Assembly: GCF_022398325.1 (NCBI RefSeq)
Contig: NZ_JAKEVD010000033.1
Location: 1-52,457, forward strand
Origin: Shewanella sp. Isolate13
GTDB taxonomy: Bacteria; Pseudomonadota; Gammaproteobacteria; Enterobacterales; Shewanellaceae
Length of the DNA stretch: 52,457 bases
Direction: 5' to 3'
Made by a program: the position numbers and the translations under genes. Shown one piece after another: positions 7,153 to 15,904 of this stretch. How positions within the stretch are numbered: position 1 is the first letter of the stretch; every line of letters begins with the position of its first letter. The notes beneath the pieces are model-generated. The model searched no databases, was not told the origin of the DNA, and saw nothing but the letters and a program-made list of their open reading frames with translations.

Positions 7153-8799
7153 CTATTTGAGTGCTTCAGCGACAATGCGCTGCGCTTCCTCTAATAATAG
7201 CTGCAGATGTTCTTGGTTAACGAAACTCTCACCATAAAGCTTAAACAGTGCTTCCGTTCCTGATGGTCGCGCAGCAAACCATCCATTAGCCGTTACAACC
7301 TTAATGCCGCCAATTGGGGCGTTGTTACCCGGTGCGTGAGTGAGTTTTTGCAAGATCTCATCGCCCGCAAGGCGCTTAGCTGTAATCATCTCTGGCTTAA
7401 TATTAGCGAACTTAGCCTTATCCTCGAGACTCACAGGGCTGTCTATACGCTGATAGAAGCTTTCACCAAACTGGGCTTCAAGCTCTTGGTATCGCTGCTG
7501 TGGGGCTTTACCGGTAACGGCAAAAATTTCGGCTGCCAATAAACAAAGGATAAATCCATCTTTATCAGTACACCAAGTGCTGCCATCACGCCTTAAAAAC
7601 GCTGCTCCAGCACTCTCCTCACCACCGAAGGCAAAGTCACAGTTAGCAAGCCCATCTACAAACCATTTAAAGCCAACAGGCACCTCTGACATACGCTTGT
7701 TATGCATCTGGCAAACTTTATCGATCATCGCACTGGAAACAAGAGTTTTACCAATCACCATCTCCTCGGTCCACTCTGGACGATGTGTCACCAAATAGTC
7801 GATCGCGACAGCAAGGAAATGGTTAGGATTCATCAAACCGCTTCCTGGGCAGACGATTCCGTGACGATCAAAATCAGGATCATTACCCAAGCAGAGATCA
7901 TAGTTATCTTTATGCGCTAATAATCCAGCCATCGCATAGGGCGATGAACAGTCCATACGGATCTTGCCGTCTTTATCTAGTGGCATGAAGCTAAAACTTG
8001 GATCGACCTTATCGTTCAGCAGCGTAATATCGATGCCATAATGTTCAGCGATAGGTTGCCAATAGTGAACGCCGGAACCACCAAGTGGGTCGACGCCTAG
8101 ACGAATGTTAGACTTGGCAATTGCCTCCATATCGATAACATTGTGCAGATCTTCCACATAAGGCGTAATTAAGTCTTGCTCTAGCACGTACTGGCTTGCT
8201 AATGCATGAGCATAACTGACGCGCTTAACGCCATCTAACTGATTGGCTAAGTATTGGTTAGCTCTGTTTTCCACCCAAGTAGTGATCTCACCTTCAGCTG
8301 GGCCGCCGTGAGGTGGATTGTATTTAATCCCGCCATCCTGAGGCGGATTATGGGACGGAGTGACAATCAGGCCATCGACTAGAGCGTCAGCTGTTTTTTT
8401 GCCTAAATTAGCCCTGATAATGGCATGAGACACGACAGGAGTCGGCGTATAGCCATCATTTTGATGGACAACAACGCAGATTTCATTTGCCACAAGTACT
8501 TCAATAACCGACATCGCGGCAGGCTGAGACAAAGCATGAGTGTCAATCCCGAGGATCAGTTGACCGGTGATGTTTGCACTTTTACGGTAATCGGCTACCG
8601 CTTGTGAAATGGCTAATATATGCGCTTCATTAAAACTTTTACTTGTAGCACAGCCCCGGTGCCCGGATGTGCCAAATGTCACCCTTTGTGCTGCATCGGC
8701 TTCATTGGGGGATAAACGGTAATATAGGCTGACGAGTTTGGGTATGTTGACCAAATCCGTTTGCTCTGCAATCAATCCAGCTCTCTTGTGTAACGCCAA
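7153..8799 (-). CDS. pgm: Phosphoglucomutase (alpha-D-glucose type)
   Basis: Pgm interconverts glucose 1-phosphate and glucose 6-phosphate. The active-site phosphoserine loop TPSHNPP is at about S149, the Mg loop is GNDPDFDRHG, and the sugar-binding loop is GGEESAGA. At 548 residues it is almost the length of E. coli Pgm (546). The start is a TTG at 8799 giving a MALHKRAG N-terminus like that of E. coli Pgm (MAIHNRAG); AGGAGAGGGG lies just upstream. It is downstream of seqA in the same direction, the seqA-pgm order also seen in E. coli. Confidence 0.96.
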   Translation of the reverse strand: MALHKRAGLIAEQTDLVNIPKLVSLYYRLSPNEADAAQRVTFGTSGHRGCATSKSFNEAHILAISQAVADYRKSANITGQLILGIDTHALSQPAAMSVIEVLVANEICVVVHQNDGYTPTPVVSHAIIRANLGKKTADALVDGLIVTPSHNPPQDGGIKYNPPHGGPAEGEITTWVENRANQYLANQLDGVKRVSYAHALASQYVLEQDLITPYVEDLHNVIDMEAIAKSNIRLGVDPLGGSGVHYWQPIAEHYGIDITLLNDKVDPSFSFMPLDKDGKIRMDCSSPYAMAGLLAHKDNYDLCLGNDPDFDRHGIVCPGSGLMNPNHFLAVAIDYLVTHRPEWTEEMVIGKTLVSSAMIDKVCQMHNKRMSEVPVGFKWFVDGLANCDFAFGGEESAGAAFLRRDGSTWCTDKDGFILCLLAAEIFAVTGKAPQQRYQELEAQFGESFYQRIDSPVSLEDKAKFANIKPEMITAKRLAGDEILQKLTHAPGNNAPIGGIKVVTANGWFAARPSGTEALFKLYGESFVNQEHLQLLLEEAQRIVAEALK

Positions 8800-8853
8800 G
8801 TCCCCTCTCCTACATTTCTCTATCGCCTAACAACTCTTTTATTAGGTCGACGG

Positions 8854-8881
8854 GTGGCGCGGGCCTTTAGGGTTGCGCCAC
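8854..8881. repeat. Hairpin between seqA and pgm
   Basis: GTGGCGC and GCGCCAC form a 7-bp GC-rich stem with a 14-nt loop, without a T-run. It may be a processing site or a weak attenuator that lowers pgm expression relative to seqA. Confidence 0.4.
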
Positions 8882-8890
8882 TTGCTTCAA

Positions 8891-9439
8891 TTAAATCTTT
8901 GCGATTAGCTGTTCAATTTGCTCTTCGCTGGTACCAAACTGAGTTAACACTTCAGACAATATGGTGCGCTTCTTTGCAGTATTATTGTTAGTCGTTACCC
9001 AAAAACCGCTCTTACCGATCTCTTTCGGATTGGCCGATTTACTCGCCTTTAACAACGCTTCTTTTGAAGTCGCAAAATATAAGCGGTCGCGACCTTGAAT
9101 TTGCAAAACTTGTTCAAATTGTGTGGTCGACGCCTGATAGACCGTATCGAGAATAAATAGAAAACGCCCAACAGCCCCCTTCTGAGCCGCAAGCAGTTCT
9201 AGATCGAGCACACTTAAAAAATCAGAAACGGGCTCCGCTTTAACAGGCTTAACCTTTTCCAGTTTGGGCGCAGATTGATCTAGGCTTGGATGACTTATCT
9301 CTTCGGGTTCTTCTTGTACCACTGAATCAACTCTTAGTCCCAATATACGGCGCAAAATATCCGAAGCGCTCTCACCAATATGTTCAGTCTTACTGGCGAT
9401 GTGTCGATAAAGCTCTTCATCAACTTCGATATATTTCAT
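8891..9439 (-). CDS. seqA: Negative modulator of replication initiation
   Basis: SeqA binds hemimethylated GATC sites, sequesters oriC after initiation and organises newly replicated DNA. At 182 residues it matches E. coli SeqA. The N-terminal oligomerisation domain (MKYIEVDEELYRHIA, ASDILRRILGL) is followed by an acidic, charged linker (about 45-75) and the C-terminal DNA-binding domain (FYFATSKEAL-like LYFATSKEALLKAS, GFWVTTNNNTAKK). AAGGAAG lies about 10 bases before the ATG. It is divergent from the esterase gene and upstream of pgm, as in enterobacteria. Three GATC sites cluster just upstream. Confidence 0.96.
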   Translation of the reverse strand: MKYIEVDEELYRHIASKTEHIGESASDILRRILGLRVDSVVQEEPEEISHPSLDQSAPKLEKVKPVKAEPVSDFLSVLDLELLAAQKGAVGRFLFILDTVYQASTTQFEQVLQIQGRDRLYFATSKEALLKASKSANPKEIGKSGFWVTTNNNTAKKRTILSEVLTQFGTSEEQIEQLIAKI

Positions 9440-9468
9440 AACAGTTATCTTCCTTAAGTAGAAAAGCG

Positions 9469-9496
9469 GATCGGTGTTCTTAAATACGATCGGATC
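9469..9496. promoter_or_regulatory. Cluster of three GATC sites upstream of seqA
   Basis: GATC occurs at 9469, 9488 and 9493, 30-57 bases before the seqA start. Closely spaced GATC pairs are SeqA targets when hemimethylated, so the cluster could give Dam/SeqA-dependent feedback. This is inference. Confidence 0.35.
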
Positions 9497-9715
9497 GCAT
9501 TGCTATCCCGAATTATCAGCTCAGTGTAGCGAGGTTTAGAGTCTTGATAAAGCGCCAATAAATGAAAACTGCGATCAAAGGTTGAAAGAGACCATTTACT
9601 AAGCCGTATATGTATAAAAAACCATCACGGCATAGGTGTTTTTTAGTGCAATCTTGGATTTTGACAAAAACCTAGGCACAATCAGCGCCACCTAAGTACA
9701 ACCAACGGTAGCAAA

Positions 9716-10474
9716 ATGTATTACGTCAAAAGCGGTCAAGGTCCTGTCGTCATTCTGATCCATGGTTTATTTGGCGATCTTGATAATCTCAAGGCCTTAG
9801 GCAAAGCCCTCGAAGACAGCTTTACGGTAGTCAGGGTTGATGTACTCAATCACGGCGCGAGTCCTTCTGTTGCCAAGATGGATTACCGCTCCCTTGCGAG
9901 TAGCATTGCGGAGTTGATCGAACAATTGCCAGAAAAAGAGGCCATAATCGTTGGTCACTCAATGGGCGGTAAGATCGCGATGGCAACGGCGCTTTGTTAC
10001 CCTAAGCTGGTTAGTAAGCTAGTGGTCGCAGACATTGCACCTGTAGCCTACCAGAGCCGACACGATAGCGTCTTTGCGGCATTAGAGTCTATGCCGCTAG
10101 CAGAGATCAAGGATCGCCGCCAGGCACTCGCTCATATGAAGTCTTGCAATATCGATGATGGCACCGCACAGTTTCTATTGAAGTCCCTCACTCGAGCTGA
10201 GCAGGGTTTTTCCTGGAAGATGAACCTTTCGGGACTCAAGGCAAGTTACGCCAACATCATAGATTGGCCTACATTTCCTCAGCCTTACCAAGGTCCCTGT
10301 TTATTTATTCGCGGTGGTGACTCAGATTATGTTACCGCCGAACACAGACAAGCCATTATGACGCAGTTCCCAAAGGTCAAAGCAAAAACCATTGAGGGTT
10401 CAGGACATTGGCTACATGCGCAAAAACCTGCCATTTTCAACCGAATAGTTAAAGAATTTATTACCAACAACTAA
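9716..10474 (+). CDS. ybfF: Alpha/beta-hydrolase esterase, YbfF type
   Basis: This is a cytosolic alpha/beta-hydrolase of the YbfF esterase family; YbfF acts on acyl esters including acyl-CoA in vitro, but its physiological substrate is unclear. The oxyanion region HGLFGD is at about 16-21, the nucleophile is S82 in GHSMGG, and the catalytic histidine is in GSGHWLHAQKP near the C-terminus. At 252 residues it fits the family. Its place divergent from seqA is conserved in enterobacteria and supports the assignment. No strong Shine-Dalgarno is visible before the ATG. Confidence 0.9.
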   Translation: MYYVKSGQGPVVILIHGLFGDLDNLKALGKALEDSFTVVRVDVLNHGASPSVAKMDYRSLASSIAELIEQLPEKEAIIVGHSMGGKIAMATALCYPKLVSKLVVADIAPVAYQSRHDSVFAALESMPLAEIKDRRQALAHMKSCNIDDGTAQFLLKSLTRAEQGFSWKMNLSGLKASYANIIDWPTFPQPYQGPCLFIRGGDSDYVTAEHRQAIMTQFPKVKAKTIEGSGHWLHAQKPAIFNRIVKEFITNN

Positions 10475-10582
10475 GACACAACAAAGGGAATTTTCCCGAT
10501 ACAAAGGTGTAAAGCATATAGCCGCTCGAAAACTTATATGGTATATTCGCGCAACTTTTTTTAGCCTAGAAAGGAATGGCGA

Positions 10583-10804
10583 ATGTTAATGCAATATATG
10601 GAGCAGATTGAAGCACTCGGCTTAAACCTGTTTTTTGCAGCCATTTTCTTTTTTATTGGTATGGCCATTAGAGATGTACTCAAACAAGGCAATGTGCCTA
10701 CGTTTGGACGAAACATCGTTTGGCTTGTTTTATTTCTCGGCTGCGCCGGGTTTATTGCAAAAGGGATTATACAGATGACCTGGGAAAGCTCAGGTATCGG
10801 GTAA
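10583..10804 (+). CDS. DUF2788 small inner-membrane protein
   Basis: A 73-residue protein with two predicted membrane helices: about 14-32 (LNLFFAAIFFFIGMAI) and about 43-65 (NIVWLVLFLGCAGFIAKGI), joined by a short polar loop. I recognise the DUF2788 type found in gammaproteobacteria next to ybfE; the function is unknown. AAGGA lies before the ATG. It ends 11 bases before ybfE, so the two are probably co-transcribed. A single-residue cysteine and the pattern FIAKGI give no catalytic hint. Confidence 0.8.
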   Translation: MLMQYMEQIEALGLNLFFAAIFFFIGMAIRDVLKQGNVPTFGRNIVWLVLFLGCAGFIAKGIIQMTWESSGIG

Positions 10805-10815
10805 ATACGAACTCA

Positions 10816-11088
10816 ATGGCAAAAGAAACATCAGATAGAACCACCATTGATCTGTTCGCAACAGAAAAGCGACGTGGTCGGCCTCGCAGCAATCCATTGC
10901 CTCGAGACCAACAGCTCAAAATCAATAAAAGAAACCAAATTCAGCGTGACCGTGCGAACGGATTAAAACGAATAGAGTTAAAGGTGTCACAAGATTTATA
11001 CGACGCCTTGAATGAACAAGCTTTGGCCAGTAATATCAGCCGCAGCCAACTAATCGAATCTATACTGCAAAAGCTGGTTAGTAACTAA
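10816..11088 (+). CDS. ybfE: YbfE family protein (LexA-regulated, predicted ribbon-helix-helix)
   Basis: A 90-residue basic protein. The N-terminal half is charged and contains an AT-hook-like RRGRPRSNP. The C-terminal half (IELKVSQDLYDALNEQALASNISRSQLIESILQKL, in two parts) has the form of a CopG/Arc-type ribbon-helix-helix. E. coli YbfE is known as a LexA-regulated gene of unknown role located beside fldA; I see no obvious SOS box here. A longer in-frame start exists at 10720, inside the DUF2788 gene, but the ATG at 10816 gives the family N-terminus (MAKETSDRTTIDLF). Confidence 0.8.
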   Translation: MAKETSDRTTIDLFATEKRRGRPRSNPLPRDQQLKINKRNQIQRDRANGLKRIELKVSQDLYDALNEQALASNISRSQLIESILQKLVSN

Positions 11089-11144
11089 ACCACTTTCAAA
11101 ACACGCATACCATTAATAGTTAACTAGATATTAAAGGAACAACA

Positions 11145-11672
11145 ATGGCAACAGTAGGTCTTTTTTTCGGGTCTGATACAGGCAACACCGAAGCCGTCGC
11201 CAAAATGATCCAGAAGAAACTGGGTAAAAAAATGGTTGAGGTAAAAGATATTGCCAAAAGTACCAAGGAACAGATTGCAGATTACGATCTGCTTATTTTC
11301 GGCATTCCAACTTGGTATTATGGCGAAGCACAATGTGATTGGGATGATTTCTTCCCAGAACTTGAGCAGATCAACTTTGAAGATAAGTTAGTCGCAATCT
11401 TTGGTTGTGGTGACCAGGAAGATTACGCTGAGTATTTCCTTGACGCGATGGGCATGGTGAACGAAATCGTTGAAGCTCGTGGCGCTGTAGTGATCGGTCA
11501 CTGGCCTACCGAAGGCTATGACTTTGAAGAATCTAAAGGATTAGCAGACGACAAGCATTTTGTTGGTCTAGGTATTGATGAAGACCGTCAACCTGAACTA
11601 ACTGAAGCGCGCGTAGATGCGTGGGTTAAACAGATCTACGAAGAGATGTGTCTAGCAGAGCTAGAAGACTAA
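11145..11672 (+). CDS. fldA: Flavodoxin 1
   Basis: FldA is an FMN electron carrier that feeds radical-SAM and other reductive enzymes. At 175 residues it is a long-chain flavodoxin like E. coli FldA (176). The phosphate-binding loop is GSDTGNTEA (about 9-17), and the isoalloxazine-binding loops are visible as PTWYYGEAQCDWDDF and GCGDQEDYAEYF. It is strongly acidic. AAAGGA precedes the ATG and a strong terminator follows. The neighbours ybfE and the seqA esterase block match enterobacterial order. Confidence 0.96.
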   Translation: MATVGLFFGSDTGNTEAVAKMIQKKLGKKMVEVKDIAKSTKEQIADYDLLIFGIPTWYYGEAQCDWDDFFPELEQINFEDKLVAIFGCGDQEDYAEYFLDAMGMVNEIVEARGAVVIGHWPTEGYDFEESKGLADDKHFVGLGIDEDRQPELTEARVDAWVKQIYEEMCLAELED

Positions 11673-11716
11673 CGAATCGCGATATAAAGCCCATTTTTGC
11701 TTTATCGCATTTCTGT

Positions 11717-11746
11717 AAAAGCGGCATATTTTTATGCCGCTTTTTT
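11717..11746 (+). terminator. Terminator after fldA
   Basis: An 11-bp perfect stem (AAAAGCGGCAT / ATGCCGCTTTT) with a 6-nt loop is followed by more Ts. Confidence 0.9.
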
Positions 11747-11819
11747 GTCTCATTAACAAAGCGAGTCAATCGTCTATTTAACCGCCTCATATTGAGCTGA
11801 TACTGTGAGTTTTTGTAAC

Positions 11820-13013
11820 ATGGCAAGTGAAAAAGCCCCTGAACGTTGGGATATCTTTTGTGCAGTCGTTGATAATTATGGTGATATTGGCGTTACCTGG
11901 CGACTCGCAAAACAATTGTCTGCAGAGCAATCCATTGCTATCACTCTATGGGTCGATGATTTAAATAGCTTCTCACATATACTACCTGCATTAGATCCTA
12001 ATCTCCTTAGCCAGGTTCATTTTGGTGTCACCATCAATCAATGGTCAGAGCCATTAGCCGTCGCTTATCAAGCTGGTAATGTGCTTATTGAAGCATTTGC
12101 CTGTGAATTACCCGAACAAGTAAAAAACCAGTTAATCGTAATGCAGCAGGCATTCAAACTCAATTCACACGCAGCAAAGCCACCTTTGTGGCTCAATCTT
12201 GAATATCTCAGCGCAGAGTCTTGGGTTGAGGGATGCCATGGTCTCCCCTCTATGCAACCCAGTGGCCTAAAGAAGTACTTCTACTTCCCAGGGTTTACGG
12301 CTAAAACTGGTGGGCTGATTTGTGAGAAGACGCTGTTTGAAAAGCGTGATGCTTGGCAGCGAGAACCACAAAATCGCCTAGATCTGTTTGCCAGCCTTGG
12401 ACTTAGCGGCATCGAAAGCGGCGACAAAGTTATCAGCGTTTTTAGCTATGAATCGAGTGCGTTGCTAGCACTTTGTCAAACATGGCAAAATAGTGAACAA
12501 ACTATTCATGCCTTGTTCCCAAAGGGCCGTAGCCTTAATAGCTTACAATCGATACTGCCCTGCTCTGTTGACACACTCACGGCAGGAATGCAGATTAAGC
12601 TTGGCAATTTGGTCATCCATATTTTGCCAATGACTGATCAAGAGGGCTACGATAAGTTACTTTGGAGCTGTGATTTTAATATTGTGCGCGGTGAAGATTC
12701 ATTTTTAAGGGCCCAATGGGCTGCAAAACCCTTCATTTGGCACATATATGCTCAAGAAGACGACTATCATCTAATAAAATTAGATGCCTTTATGCAGCTT
12801 TACTGTAATAATCTGCCGCCAGCATTAGCGAAAAGCTGGAAAGCGTTAAATCTTGCCTTTAACAAAGAACAGCAAGAGCTAACGACTAGCCATTGGCAAA
12901 AACTAAATTTAATCGATTTGCCACTATTGCACCACGCAAAACAGTGGCCAATTGATGCGATAAATGATGTAGATCTTGTTTCTCGACTAGTTCAATTCGT
13001 CAAAAATAGCTAA
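11820..13013 (+). CDS. earP: EF-P arginine rhamnosyltransferase
   Basis: EarP transfers rhamnose from dTDP-rhamnose to Arg32 of elongation factor P, activating it for rescue of polyproline-stalled ribosomes. It is a GT-B-type inverting glycosyltransferase of about 397 residues. The N-terminal family motif VVDNYGDIG contains the two essential aspartates (about D18 and D22), and the nucleotide-binding motif RGEDSFLRAQWA carries the conserved glutamate. The gene lies 44 bases before efp, whose product has arginine at position 32, which confirms the pairing. I use the ATG at 11820; a GTG five codons upstream (11805) is an alternative and neither has a clear Shine-Dalgarno. Confidence 0.95.
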   Translation: MASEKAPERWDIFCAVVDNYGDIGVTWRLAKQLSAEQSIAITLWVDDLNSFSHILPALDPNLLSQVHFGVTINQWSEPLAVAYQAGNVLIEAFACELPEQVKNQLIVMQQAFKLNSHAAKPPLWLNLEYLSAESWVEGCHGLPSMQPSGLKKYFYFPGFTAKTGGLICEKTLFEKRDAWQREPQNRLDLFASLGLSGIESGDKVISVFSYESSALLALCQTWQNSEQTIHALFPKGRSLNSLQSILPCSVDTLTAGMQIKLGNLVIHILPMTDQEGYDKLLWSCDFNIVRGEDSFLRAQWAAKPFIWHIYAQEDDYHLIKLDAFMQLYCNNLPPALAKSWKALNLAFNKEQQELTTSHWQKLNLIDLPLLHHAKQWPIDAINDVDLVSRLVQFVKNS

Positions 13014-13057
13014 GATACTACGTTTAAATAGAAAAACCTAAAATAGGAAATTGTGTA

Positions 13058-13618
13058 ATGAAAACTGCTCATGAACTCCGTCCTGGTAACGTGATCATGT
13101 TAGATGGCAGCCCATGGGTTGTTCAAAAAACTGAAACAACTCGTTCAGGCCGTAACGCTGCAATCGTTAAATTAAAACTTAAGCACGTTCTACAAGATTC
13201 TACTACTGAAAGCACCTTTAAAGGTGAAGACAAGATGGAAGATATCATTCTAGAGCGTCTAGACTGTACTTATTCATACTACGCTGATCCTATGTATGTA
13301 TTCATGGATGCAGAATACAACCAGTATGATGTTGAAGCTGAAAACCTAGGTGATGCTGCTGCATATATCGTTGACGGTATGGAAGAGAACTGCCAAGTAA
13401 CTTTCTACGAAGGCAAAGCAATTTCAGTAGAACTACCAACTTCAGTTGTTCGTGAAGTAACTTACACTGAGCCTTCAGCTCGTGGCGATACTTCAGGTAA
13501 AGTAATGAAGCCTGCTACTATCACTGGCGGTGGTACGCTAAGTGTTGCTGACTTCGTTAAGACTGGCGATATGATCGAAATCGATACTCGCACAAACGAA
13601 TTCAAGAAGCGCGTTTAA
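13058..13618 (+). CDS. efp: Elongation factor P (Arg32 type)
   Basis: EF-P binds between the P and E sites of the ribosome and speeds peptide-bond formation at proline runs. At 186 residues it has three beta-barrel domains with the KOW-like N-terminus and the EF-P signature near the C-terminus. The loop TTRSGRNAA puts arginine at position 32, the rhamnosylated residue in the EarP branch, rather than the lysine modified by EpmAB. Genes for EpmA/EpmB are not nearby. A terminator follows directly. Confidence 0.97.
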   Translation: MKTAHELRPGNVIMLDGSPWVVQKTETTRSGRNAAIVKLKLKHVLQDSTTESTFKGEDKMEDIILERLDCTYSYYADPMYVFMDAEYNQYDVEAENLGDAAAYIVDGMEENCQVTFYEGKAISVELPTSVVREVTYTEPSARGDTSGKVMKPATITGGGTLSVADFVKTGDMIEIDTRTNEFKKRV

Positions 13619-13637
13619 GTTTTTAAACCGCCTTATC

Positions 13638-13663
13638 AAGCCAGCGTTAACGCTGGCTTTTTT
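13638..13663 (+). terminator. Terminator after efp
   Basis: A 9-bp perfect stem (AAGCCAGCG / CGCTGGCTT) with a TTAA loop is followed by a T-run. Confidence 0.9.
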
Positions 13664-13951
13664 ATTGCCGTATTAGTAATGCCTTAAAAAAGCGATCTTG
13701 TTAGCAAAAAAGCGATTTAGACTTAAATAGTGCCAATATAAGAATCGCAATACTAACAACTATCTACCCAGCCACTAACAGCATAAACCCCTAAAACATG
13801 GGTCCGCACCGAACCTTATCGGTATGATCATCTTCAAAAACCCATCTAATCAGTGAATTAATCCTTTATTTGTCCCATGAATTTCGTTATTGTGCCTGCA
13901 ACAAAGTTAAAGTCATTTCTGACCTACGTTTTATGCATTTTCGAGGTGTAG
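13664..13951. other. Gene-free upstream region of alaA
   Basis: About 290 bases without a supported gene. The 11-mer AAAAAAGCGAT occurs twice, at 13686-13696 and 13706-13716, exactly 20 bases apart (two helical turns). I see no clear promoter or known operator. The alaA ribosome-binding site GAGGTG lies at its end. Confidence 0.4.
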
Positions 13952-15166
13952 ATGCGCCCTATTATCAAGTCCAATAAATTAGATTCTGTTTGCTACGACA
14001 TTCGTGGTCCAGTGCATAAAGAGGCACGCCGACTCGAAGATGAAGGTCACAGGATCCTTAAGCTAAATATCGGTAACCCAGCGCCTTTTGGATTTGAAGC
14101 TCCGGAAGAGATCGTCCGTGACGTTATTCTAAACTTACCCAGTGCACAGGGCTATTGTGAATCTAAAGGCCTGTTCTCGGCGCGTAAAGCCATCGTACAG
14201 CACTATCAGTCTCAAGGCATTTTTGGTGTCGATATTGAGGACATCTATGTTGGTAACGGGGTTTCCGAACTCATCGTTATGGCGATGCAGGGCTTATTAA
14301 ACAGTGGCGACGAGATCCTCGTCCCTTCTCCTGACTATCCATTATGGACCGCAGCTGTTCACCTGTCTGGTGGCAAGGCGCAGCATTATCGCTGTGATGA
14401 AGAATCTGACTGGTTCCCTGATCTGGAAGATATTAAAAGTAAGATCACTCCAAGAACCCGCGGTATCGTGCTAATTAACCCGAATAACCCAACGGGCGCC
14501 GTATACTCAAAAGAGCTGATCCTAGAAGTTATCGAACTGTGCCGTCAAAACGATTTGATTCTGTTCGCCGATGAGATCTACGACCGAATTCTATATGATG
14601 AGGCGGTACATATTCCGGCGGCGAGTCTATCTGATGATATTCTAACGGTGACTTTTAATGGTCTATCTAAAGTTTACCGTGCTGCAGGATTCCGCGTGGG
14701 TTGGATGATGCTTACCGGAAACCTTAAAGCAGCGAAGAGTTACGTCGAAGGCTTAGATATGCTGGCCTCTATGCGACTATGTGCAAACGTGCCAAGTCAG
14801 CATGCGATTCAAACAGCGTTAGGTGGCTACCAGAGTATTCACGAATTAGTTCAGCCAGGTGGACGCCTGCGTGCACAGCGTGATGCCTGTGTTGAGATGC
14901 TTAACTCTATTCCAGGTGTGAGTGTAAAGACGCCAAAAGGCGCACTATATGCCTTTGCTAAGCTAGATCAAAAGAAATTTAACCTACGCGATGATGAACG
15001 CTTAGTATTGGACCTGTTAAAAGATAGAAAGATCCTGCTCGTTCAAGGCTCAGCGTTTAACTACCCAGAACCCGATCATGTGCGTGTCGTGTTCCTGCCT
15101 TACAAAGAAGAGCTGACCAAAGCACTCTCTGAATTCGGTGACTTCTTAGATACCTACAAACAGTAG
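13952..15166 (+). CDS. alaA: Alanine transaminase (glutamate-pyruvate aminotransferase)
   Basis: A class I/II PLP aminotransferase that makes alanine from pyruvate and glutamate. The PLP-binding lysine is K240 in TFNGLSKVYRAAGFR; the conserved motifs NPNNPTGA and ADEIYDRI come before it. At 404 residues and with the N-terminus IKSNKLDSVCYDIRGPV it matches E. coli AlaA (YfbQ). The next gene is yfbR, the same order as yfbQ-yfbR in E. coli, although a strong terminator separates them here. Confidence 0.94.
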   Translation: MRPIIKSNKLDSVCYDIRGPVHKEARRLEDEGHRILKLNIGNPAPFGFEAPEEIVRDVILNLPSAQGYCESKGLFSARKAIVQHYQSQGIFGVDIEDIYVGNGVSELIVMAMQGLLNSGDEILVPSPDYPLWTAAVHLSGGKAQHYRCDEESDWFPDLEDIKSKITPRTRGIVLINPNNPTGAVYSKELILEVIELCRQNDLILFADEIYDRILYDEAVHIPAASLSDDILTVTFNGLSKVYRAAGFRVGWMMLTGNLKAAKSYVEGLDMLASMRLCANVPSQHAIQTALGGYQSIHELVQPGGRLRAQRDACVEMLNSIPGVSVKTPKGALYAFAKLDQKKFNLRDDERLVLDLLKDRKILLVQGSAFNYPEPDHVRVVFLPYKEELTKALSEFGDFLDTYKQ

Positions 15167-15217
15167 TACTGCTGCTAACTAATTCATTAGGTTATTATTT
15201 ATAATTGCTTAAAAGAT

Positions 15218-15243
15218 AAAAACGACCTTCGGGTCGTTTTTTT
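15218..15243 (+). terminator. Terminator after alaA
   Basis: A 10-bp stem (AAAAACGACC / GGTCGTTTTT) capped by a TTCG tetraloop, followed by Ts. Confidence 0.92.
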
Positions 15244-15299
15244 GTAGGACTTCTATGCTAATCTGAATGGGTTCAACTCCTAACACCACAAGGAATGCT

Positions 15300-15887
15300 A
15301 TGAGCCACTTGTTTGCCCACCTAGCAAGAATGAAATTAATTCAACGCTGGCCTCTCATGTACAATGTTCGCACTGAAAATGTTCAAGAACATTCGCTGCA
15401 AGTCTCCATGGTTGCGCATGCACTAGCCTTGATTAGCAACAAAAAATTTCAAGGCAACTTTGATCCTTATCAAGCTGCAACCATCGCCATCTTTCATGAC
15501 GCAAGTGAAATCCTAACGGGCGATCTCCCAACCCCGGTCAAGTACTTCAACAAAGAGATAGAAGCCGAATACAAGAAAATTGAAGCGATCGCCGAGCAAC
15601 GTCTACTCGAAATGGTGCCAGAAGAGTTTAAAGAAGATTATCAAGCGCTACTGACTAGCGAGTATGCCGATAGTGAATACAAGGCATTGGTAAAATCAGC
15701 TGATACGCTCTGTGCCTACCTCAAGTGTTTAGAAGAGAAACGTGCTGGCAATACCGAATTTAATACCGCGCAAAAACGGCTAGAACAAAGTTTAAAGAAC
15801 GACCCTAATCCTGCAGTCAATTATTTCATCGAATGCTTTATTCCAAGCTTTACCCTAGATCTAGACGATATCAATAAACTGCTATAG
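15300..15887 (+). CDS. yfbR: 5'-deoxynucleotidase YfbR
   Basis: YfbR hydrolyses deoxyribonucleoside 5'-monophosphates and takes part in dCTP/dUMP salvage. It is an HD-domain metalloenzyme: the ligands H31 (QEHSLQ), H66-D67 (FHDASE) and an aspartate in KSADTLCAYLKC are visible. From the ATG at 15300 the protein is 195 residues, near E. coli YfbR (199); AAGGA lies just upstream. An ATG 11 codons earlier would add a non-conserved tail. It ends 17 bases before the Dgt-like gene, making a two-gene unit of HD-type nucleotide hydrolases. Confidence 0.94.
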   Translation: MSHLFAHLARMKLIQRWPLMYNVRTENVQEHSLQVSMVAHALALISNKKFQGNFDPYQAATIAIFHDASEILTGDLPTPVKYFNKEIEAEYKKIEAIAEQRLLEMVPEEFKEDYQALLTSEYADSEYKALVKSADTLCAYLKCLEEKRAGNTEFNTAQKRLEQSLKNDPNPAVNYFIECFIPSFTLDLDDINKLL

Positions 15888-15904
15888 GCGATAAAGGAGC
15901 GGTT

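Noticed and set aside
9661..9690. TTGACA before ybfF as a -35 element
   Set aside because: No acceptable -10 lies 15-19 bases downstream.
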